Origin: Brumimicrobium sp.
GTDB lineage: Bacteria > Bacteroidota > Bacteroidia > Flavobacteriales_D > Crocinitomicaceae
Assembly: GCA_023957385.1 (NCBI GenBank)
Contig: JAMLGZ010000001.1
Span: 1,412,923 to 1,476,922 of the forward strand
Direction of reading: 5' to 3'
DNA: 64,000 nt
Below the pieces are notes generated by a model. The model was not told where the DNA came from. It did not search any database and saw only the letters and a list, made by a program, of their open reading frames with translations. This document shows, piece after piece, positions 59,117 to 64,000 of the stretch; the first letter of the stretch is position 1, and each line of letters begins with the position of its first letter. Position numbers and translations under genes: made by a program.

Positions 59117-62100
59117 ATGCGTAACAGAGGATTTTTTTGGTTTTTTACCATTTTACTTTTAGTAGTAAGTATTTATCAAATTTCATTTTCATTTGTAAAA
59201 ACCGGAATTGAGAAAGAAGCTCAGAAGGAGGCTATAGAAAGAGTTGAGGAATTAATGGCTTCTGCAAAAGGAGATTCAGTGAGACTTCCAAATGGTACTT
59301 ATGTAAATTTTGAGACGAATAAAGAGGCGTATGATTTGGCAAAATCTGCGTTCTTAAATGAAATCTTGAAAAAGAAAAACAACGATAAAGTGTATATTGG
59401 AAATACTTTTATGGATGTTAAGAATAAGAGTGTTTCAATGGGACTAGACTTGGAAGGAGGTATGTCTGTAACACTACAACTTTCTATTCCTGATTTAGTT
59501 AGAAATTCAGCAATGAACTCATTTGATTTGAACTTCTCTAAGCCGTATGCAGCTGCATTGGATGAGTATAATACACAAGGAGGAGATTTTGTTGAGATTT
59601 TTGCTCGTAAACACCATGAAATGTTCCCTGATAGAGATTTAATTCGTGAGTTTTCTACGAGTGAAGTTATTTCTAAAATCACTAATAAAGCAACCGATGC
59701 AGAAGTGGTTACTTATTTAAAAGGATTGTCAGAAGGGGCTTTAGACGGAGTTGAGACTATCATGTCAAATCGTATCAACCAATTTGGTGTAGCACAGCCT
59801 AATATCACAAAAGATAATACTTCTAATCGTTTATATATTGAATTACCTGGTGTAAAAGACCAACAGACAGTAAGAAGTCAATTGCAAAGTACCGCAAACC
59901 TTGAGTTTTATTTAGCATATAAAGGAACTGAATTAGGTAATATTTTCAACGAATTATTAGTAGAAAATGCGGATGCTACTAAAGATGAGGAGTTTGATGA
60001 TTTATTTGACGATGTAAAAGATAGTACTGATATTGCTACAGTAGGAGATTCTACTGAAGTAAAAGATGAAGCACAAGAAGAGCCTAAAGTAAAACTATCT
60101 TCTTTTGGAAGAATGTTTAGAGTGAATATTGATGCTGAAAATCGCTACCAAAATAGCCCTATCTTAGGATTTGCAAAAGCTTCTGACACTTCAAGTGTCA
60201 ATGAACAATTGATTGCTAAGGCTGAAGACATGATGTTAGATAACATCCGATTTGTATGGGGTGCCAAAAGTGAAGATTTAAAGATACAGGACACATTATT
60301 TTACTCTTTATATGCATTAAAGATTCCAGATGATGGGAAAGCAAGAGTAGGAGGTAAAGATATCGAGAATGCACGTGTTTCTATTGACCCAAATAATGGA
60401 GAAAGAGGAGTTAGTATTGATATGGGGGATGTAGGTGCTGAAGAATGGGGGCAAATGACTACAGAAAATGTAGGTAATTTTATTGCTATTGTAATGGATA
60501 ACAAAGTGTATAGCGCTCCAGTTATTAATTCTGCAATCACCGGGGGACAAACATTGATCTCTGGACGTTTTTCATTAGATGAAGCTACTTCATTAAGTAA
60601 CCTTTTAAATGCAGGAGCTCTTCCAGCTCCATGTGTAATTGTGGATGAGGCAGTTGTAGGCCCTACTATTGGAGCTGAAAACTCTCGTACGGGGCTTATG
60701 TCATTTGGATTTGCTCTAGCTTTGGTATTGATTTATTTGGTATTCTACTATGGTAAAGCTGGTATCGTAGCGGATATTGCCTTGATTACGAATATTGTAG
60801 TTTTAGTAGGTTTATTAGCTGCGTTTGGTGCTGTATTAACTTTGGCTGGTATTGCTGGTATTGTATTAACTATGGGTATGTCTGTGGATGCCAACGTACT
60901 TATTTTCGAAAGAGCTCGAGAAGAGTTAAGGGATGGAAAAGGAATGAAGTTAGTCATTCAGGATGGTTATAAGAATGCTTTGTCTTCTATTATGGACGGT
61001 AACATTACCACTTTATTAGTAGCAATTGTATTAAAGACATTTGGTTCTGGCCCTATTGAAAGTTTCGCTATCACTTTGATTATCGGTATCTTCACATCTT
61101 TATTTACTTCTATCATTGTGACTCGTTTGATTTTCGAATGGCAGTTAACTCGTAAAGTTGAATATGCTTTCTCTAGCTCAGTGACAAAGAACTTTTTTGC
61201 GAATAATAATTTCCGTTTTTTACATAACAGAAAGAAATTCTATATTTTATCTGGTGCTCTAATTTTGACGAGCATTATAGCTCTATCAACAAGAGGTTTA
61301 AAACCTTCAGTTGAATTTACTGGTGGAAGAACTTATGAGATGGTCTTTGAAAAACCAGTTGGTAAACATTCTGAAGATATAAAGAAGTTGCTTCGTAATG
61401 AACTCAAAGAAGAAAACGGACAATCAGCTTCAATTGAAGTAAAATCTAGAAACTCTGACTATCGTGTGGAAATTGCTACAGACTATTTGCAAAAAGTACC
61501 AAATTCTGAAAGCCGAGTGAGAGGTGACATTATTAAAGCATTAGAATCTAATCCGAATTATGGAACTCCAATTGTGGAGAATAGTAGATCTGTTTCAGCT
61601 ACTGTTTCTGAAGAATTAAAGATGTCTTCGGCTATTGCAATTTTGTTTTCCATCTTGATTATGTTTGTGTATATTTTGATACGATTCAAAGGATGGCAAT
61701 TTGGTGCGGCTGCTGCAATCTCCACTGCTCATGACGTGATTATTGTATTAGGTATCTTTGCTTTACTGCACGGCGTATTACCATTTAACATGGAGGTGGA
61801 TCAAGCCTTTGTAGCTGCAATTTTAACCTTGATTGGTTATACAATTAACGACACCGTGGTTGTATTTGATAGAATTCGTGAATTCTTAGGAAAATATAAG
61901 AGTAAAGATACTTTAACTATTATGAACGATGCAATCAATTCAACATTGGGTCGAACTATCAATACTTCTTCAACAACTTTCATTGTGTTGTTAACTATTT
62001 TTGTATTCGATGCAGGAGCTATTAAAGGATTTATCTTTGCATTGATGTTTGGAGTTCTAGTAGGTACATATTCATCTATTTGTGTGGCTTCGCCAATTGT

Positions 62101-62131
62101 ATTAGATCTAATTAAAAATAAGAATAAATAA
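59117..62131 (+). CDS. secDF: fused protein translocase subunit SecDF
   Basis: 1004 aa, both Sec accessory subunits in one chain. The SecD half begins with one helix (FFWFFTILLLVVSIYQISF), then the P1 domain (SMGLDLEGGMSVTLQL) and six-helix block (TGLMSFGFALALVLIYLVFYYG; MGMSVDANVLIFERAREEL). The SecF half starts ~690 (HNRKKFYILSGALILTS; VEFTGGRTYEMVFEKP; IGYTINDTVVVFDRIRE). A long Asp/Glu-rich insert (~290-325) lies in the SecD periplasmic part. It uses the proton gradient to pull preproteins out of SecYEG. Confidence 0.95.
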   Translation: MRNRGFFWFFTILLLVVSIYQISFSFVKTGIEKEAQKEAIERVEELMASAKGDSVRLPNGTYVNFETNKEAYDLAKSAFLNEILKKKNNDKVYIGNTFMDVKNKSVSMGLDLEGGMSVTLQLSIPDLVRNSAMNSFDLNFSKPYAAALDEYNTQGGDFVEIFARKHHEMFPDRDLIREFSTSEVISKITNKATDAEVVTYLKGLSEGALDGVETIMSNRINQFGVAQPNITKDNTSNRLYIELPGVKDQQTVRSQLQSTANLEFYLAYKGTELGNIFNELLVENADATKDEEFDDLFDDVKDSTDIATVGDSTEVKDEAQEEPKVKLSSFGRMFRVNIDAENRYQNSPILGFAKASDTSSVNEQLIAKAEDMMLDNIRFVWGAKSEDLKIQDTLFYSLYALKIPDDGKARVGGKDIENARVSIDPNNGERGVSIDMGDVGAEEWGQMTTENVGNFIAIVMDNKVYSAPVINSAITGGQTLISGRFSLDEATSLSNLLNAGALPAPCVIVDEAVVGPTIGAENSRTGLMSFGFALALVLIYLVFYYGKAGIVADIALITNIVVLVGLLAAFGAVLTLAGIAGIVLTMGMSVDANVLIFERAREELRDGKGMKLVIQDGYKNALSSIMDGNITTLLVAIVLKTFGSGPIESFAITLIIGIFTSLFTSIIVTRLIFEWQLTRKVEYAFSSSVTKNFFANNNFRFLHNRKKFYILSGALILTSIIALSTRGLKPSVEFTGGRTYEMVFEKPVGKHSEDIKKLLRNELKEENGQSASIEVKSRNSDYRVEIATDYLQKVPNSESRVRGDIIKALESNPNYGTPIVENSRSVSATVSEELKMSSAIAILFSILIMFVYILIRFKGWQFGAAAAISTAHDVIIVLGIFALLHGVLPFNMEVDQAFVAAILTLIGYTINDTVVVFDRIREFLGKYKSKDTLTIMNDAINSTLGRTINTSSTTFIVLLTIFVFDAGAIKGFIFALMFGVLVGTYSSICVASPIVLDLIKNKNK

Positions 62132-62159
62132 TTAGTTAAAACTTCTTAATTAAAATTGA

Positions 62160-62192
62160 ATACCGTAGCTATTGTTACGGTATTTTTTTTTA
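62160..62192 (+). terminator. terminator after secDF
   Basis: 8-bp stem ATACCGTA / TACGGTAT, 8-base loop, T-run of eight or more. The -7 box of lemA begins within its tail. Confidence 0.9.
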
Positions 62193-62198
62193 TATTTG
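62191..62198 (+). promoter_or_regulatory. -7 promoter element for lemA-htpX pair
   Basis: TATATTTG directly behind the secDF terminator, 23 bp before the lemA ATG. Confidence 0.5.
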
Positions 62199-62221
62199 AC
62201 TGAATTAAAAATAAATATAAC

Positions 62222-62788
62222 ATGGGAGCATTAGCTATTTTTCTTATCGTTGTTGCAGTAATTGTAATCTGGATTATATCTATTTATAACTCTTTGGTAA
62301 AGTTAAGAGCCAATAGAGAAAACGCATTTGCAGATATTGATGTACAATTAAAATTGCGTCATGATTTGGTTCCACAATTGGTTAATACAGTTAAAGGGTA
62401 TATGGATCATGAGAGTGAAACATTAAAAGCTGTAACGGCAGCACGTTCAGGTTGTATGAATGCGAATAGTGTAAATGATAAAATTGCCGCAGAACAAGGT
62501 TTAACTTCTGCTTTGGCAGGATTAAAAATACAAATTGAAGCGTATCCGGATTTAAAAGCAAATACGAATTTCCTTCAATTACAAGAGGAATTGTCTGATA
62601 TTGAAAATAAACTTGCTGCAGTAAGAAGATTCTTTAATTCTGCTACTAAGGAACTAAATATAGCTGTACAAAAATTCCCAAATGTGTTTTTTGCAGGTGC
62701 TTTTGGATTTAAACAAGAGCCAATGTTTGATTTAGGTACAGAACAAAGACAGGAATTAGATAAAGCTCCTGACGTAAGTTTTAAATAA
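62222..62788 (+). CDS. LemA family protein
   Basis: 188 aa. One N-terminal membrane helix (AIFLIVVAVIVIWIISIY) precedes the LemA helical domain (SLVKLRANRENAFADIDVQLK; RHDLVPQLVNTVKGYMDHE; LTSALAGLKIQIEAYPDLKA; FNSATKELNIAVQKFPNVFF). Six bp before the M48 protease gene. The LemA/M48 pairing is common; the joint function is not established. Confidence 0.93.
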   Translation: MGALAIFLIVVAVIVIWIISIYNSLVKLRANRENAFADIDVQLKLRHDLVPQLVNTVKGYMDHESETLKAVTAARSGCMNANSVNDKIAAEQGLTSALAGLKIQIEAYPDLKANTNFLQLQEELSDIENKLAAVRRFFNSATKELNIAVQKFPNVFFAGAFGFKQEPMFDLGTEQRQELDKAPDVSFK

Positions 62789-62794
62789 TCTCGT

Positions 62795-63769
62795 ATGAAA
62801 TATATTGGACTGCAACAACAGATTGATTCCAATAATAGGAAATCTATATTGTTGTTGCTTTCTTTCCCTATTCTAGTATTAGTATTGGTATTTGCTTTTA
62901 TAAGCATTATTAATTTTAATCCTCCAGCAGAGTATAACAATTATACATCAACACCTTATGATTGGGATAATGTAATTTCTCAATTTATTGAAGCTGTTCC
63001 TTATGTTTTTGTGGCAGTGGGTGTATGGTTTGTGATAGCTTATTGGTCGAATACGGCCATGATTAATGCTAGCGCTCACTCTGAAACGCTATCCCGTAAG
63101 GAAAATATGCGTGTTTACAATCTTACCGAAAACTTATGTATGAGTGTAGGGATGACTATGCCTAAATTACGTATTATTGAATCAGGAGCGTTAAATGCTT
63201 TTGCAAGCGGAATTAATGAAAAGAATTATACGGTAACACTTACTAGAGGAATTATTGATAAATTAAACGATGATGAATTAGAAGGAGTTATAGCACATGA
63301 ATTAACCCATATACGAAATAGAGATGTTCGACTACTCATTGTTTCAATCATTTTTGTGGGAATTTTTTCTTTTTTGATCAATATTGCATTCCGATTATTA
63401 TGGTCTACAGGTGGAAGTAGAAGGCGGGGTAAAGACGATAAAGGAGGAGGTGCTATATTTTTGGTTGTTCTTGTTTTAGCAATATTAGGCTATTTCTTTT
63501 CTATATTTTTTAAGCTTTCATTGAGTAGAAAACGAGAGTATTTAGCAGATTCTGGAGCTGTAGAAATGACGAAAAAACCTTTGGCTCTTGCCAGTGCGTT
63601 GGAGAAAATTTCAGGTAGAGATGAAGTCCCTGAAGTGAGTAATAAAGATGTAAAACAAATGTTTATTTCAAATGGTTCTTTTCAGTCTAAATTTTTAGGC
63701 GGACTTAGAAGTTTATTTTCCACACACCCACCTATTGAAAAGAGAATAGAACTACTAAAACAATTCTAA
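62795..63769 (+). CDS. M48 family membrane metalloprotease (HtpX-like)
   Basis: 324 aa. Two helices near the N-terminus (SILLLLSFPILVLVLVFAFI; VPYVFVAVGVWFVIAYW), zinc motif VIAHELTHIRNRD (HExxH), two more helices (LLIVSIIFVGIFSFLINI; AIFLVVLVLAILGYFFSIFF), then the third ligand region REYLADSGAVEMTK (E) and the closing HPPIEKRIELL. Membrane-embedded protein quality-control protease. Confidence 0.93.
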   Translation: MKYIGLQQQIDSNNRKSILLLLSFPILVLVLVFAFISIINFNPPAEYNNYTSTPYDWDNVISQFIEAVPYVFVAVGVWFVIAYWSNTAMINASAHSETLSRKENMRVYNLTENLCMSVGMTMPKLRIIESGALNAFASGINEKNYTVTLTRGIIDKLNDDELEGVIAHELTHIRNRDVRLLIVSIIFVGIFSFLINIAFRLLWSTGGSRRRGKDDKGGGAIFLVVLVLAILGYFFSIFFKLSLSRKREYLADSGAVEMTKKPLALASALEKISGRDEVPEVSNKDVKQMFISNGSFQSKFLGGLRSLFSTHPPIEKRIELLKQF

Positions 63770-63770
63770 G

Positions 63771-64000
63771 ATGCCTCACATTAAGAATGCTTTAATCCGA
63801 TATCGGGTGATTGATAAGGCATTACATAATCCGTATAAACCTTTTCCAAATAAAATGGATTTAAGAAGAGCTTGTGAGTTAGAATTGTATGGGAATGATG
63901 AAGGGGAAAATATTTCGGATTCTACTATTGAAAAGGATTTATTTGCAATGCGTCAGGAAATGGATGCACCCATTAAATATTCCAAGATTGAGAAAGGATA
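63771..64000 (+). CDS. WYL-type regulator, N-terminal part (cut by window end)
   Basis: Begins at ATG 63771, one base after the M48 stop. The visible 76 residues (ALIRYRVIDKALHNPYKPF; MDLRRACELELYG; ISDSTIEKDLFAMRQEM; APIKYSKIEKG) match the N-terminal winged helix of WYL-domain transcriptional regulators. The WYL domain itself would lie beyond base 64000. Confidence 0.75.
   Translation, partial: MPHIKNALIRYRVIDKALHNPYKPFPNKMDLRRACELELYGNDEGENISDSTIEKDLFAMRQEMDAPIKYSKIEKG

Overview
The window is low-GC DNA from a member of the Bacteroidota, most likely a Flavobacteriales-type organism. Supporting signs are type IX secretion (T9SS) C-terminal sorting domains, many -7 promoter elements of the form TAnnTTTG, tRNA genes without an encoded CCA, a DnaQ-DnaE fusion polymerase, a fused SecDF, and few Shine-Dalgarno sequences. 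Genus and species cannot be read from the sequence alone.

Layout. (1) 1-4105: two tandem units, each a T9SS-sorted protein coupled by a 4-bp overlap to a ~240-aa exported barrel-like protein. The units share a 234-bp repeat, and a third 40-bp remnant follows. (2) 4106-14046, minus strand: housekeeping genes (CoA ligase, fused 2-oxoacid dehydrogenase E1, M23 peptidase, DnaQ-DnaE). (3) 14155-18265: a rearrangement zone in which an MFS transporter without its 5' end abuts, head to head, a CHAT protease without its 5' end. An IS91-type element carrying a tyrosine recombinase lies next to it. (4) 18578-27339: a cluster of Sec-exported caspase-fold proteins (caspase-TPR, a small acidic lipoprotein, CHAT, and a giant propeller-caspase). 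(5) 27387-36971: housekeeping genes (MiaE, YfhO-like, NlpC/P60, S41 protease, DUF1573 lipoprotein, and a paaG/paaH-like pair). (6) 37287-51889: a ~14.6-kb integrative island in tRNA-Arg(ACG), bounded by a 22-bp direct repeat. (7) 51869-64000: core genes (histidine kinase, ClpS, M42 peptidase, DUF368 transporter, AroE, AlbA-type protein, YdcF, NUDIX, SecDF, LemA, M48 protease, and a partial WYL regulator).

The island is the main accessory system. It has a tyrosine integrase beside the intact tRNA, a divergent XRE repressor/excisionase switch, a D12 adenine methylase, paired P22-type antirepressor domain proteins, and a zinc-finger/Toprim/VapE-type primase-helicase. It also carries its own CAT-anticodon tRNA, a Fic enzyme, two RelE-family toxin-antitoxin pairs driven by near-identical 40-bp leaders, and a repeat-rich non-coding tract that could be its origin. 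There are no capsid, tail or conjugation genes. This matches the logic of phage-inducible chromosomal islands (phage satellites), here in a Bacteroidota background; that classification is inference.

The exported caspase/CHAT cluster is the second notable system. Three intact proteins with His/Cys dyads and signal peptides sit together with a tiny acidic lipoprotein, and a fourth (CHAT) is broken. One protein appears to have a propeller-like segment inserted inside its caspase domain. The repeated T9SS units at the left end resemble an expressed gene followed by recombinable tail cassettes.
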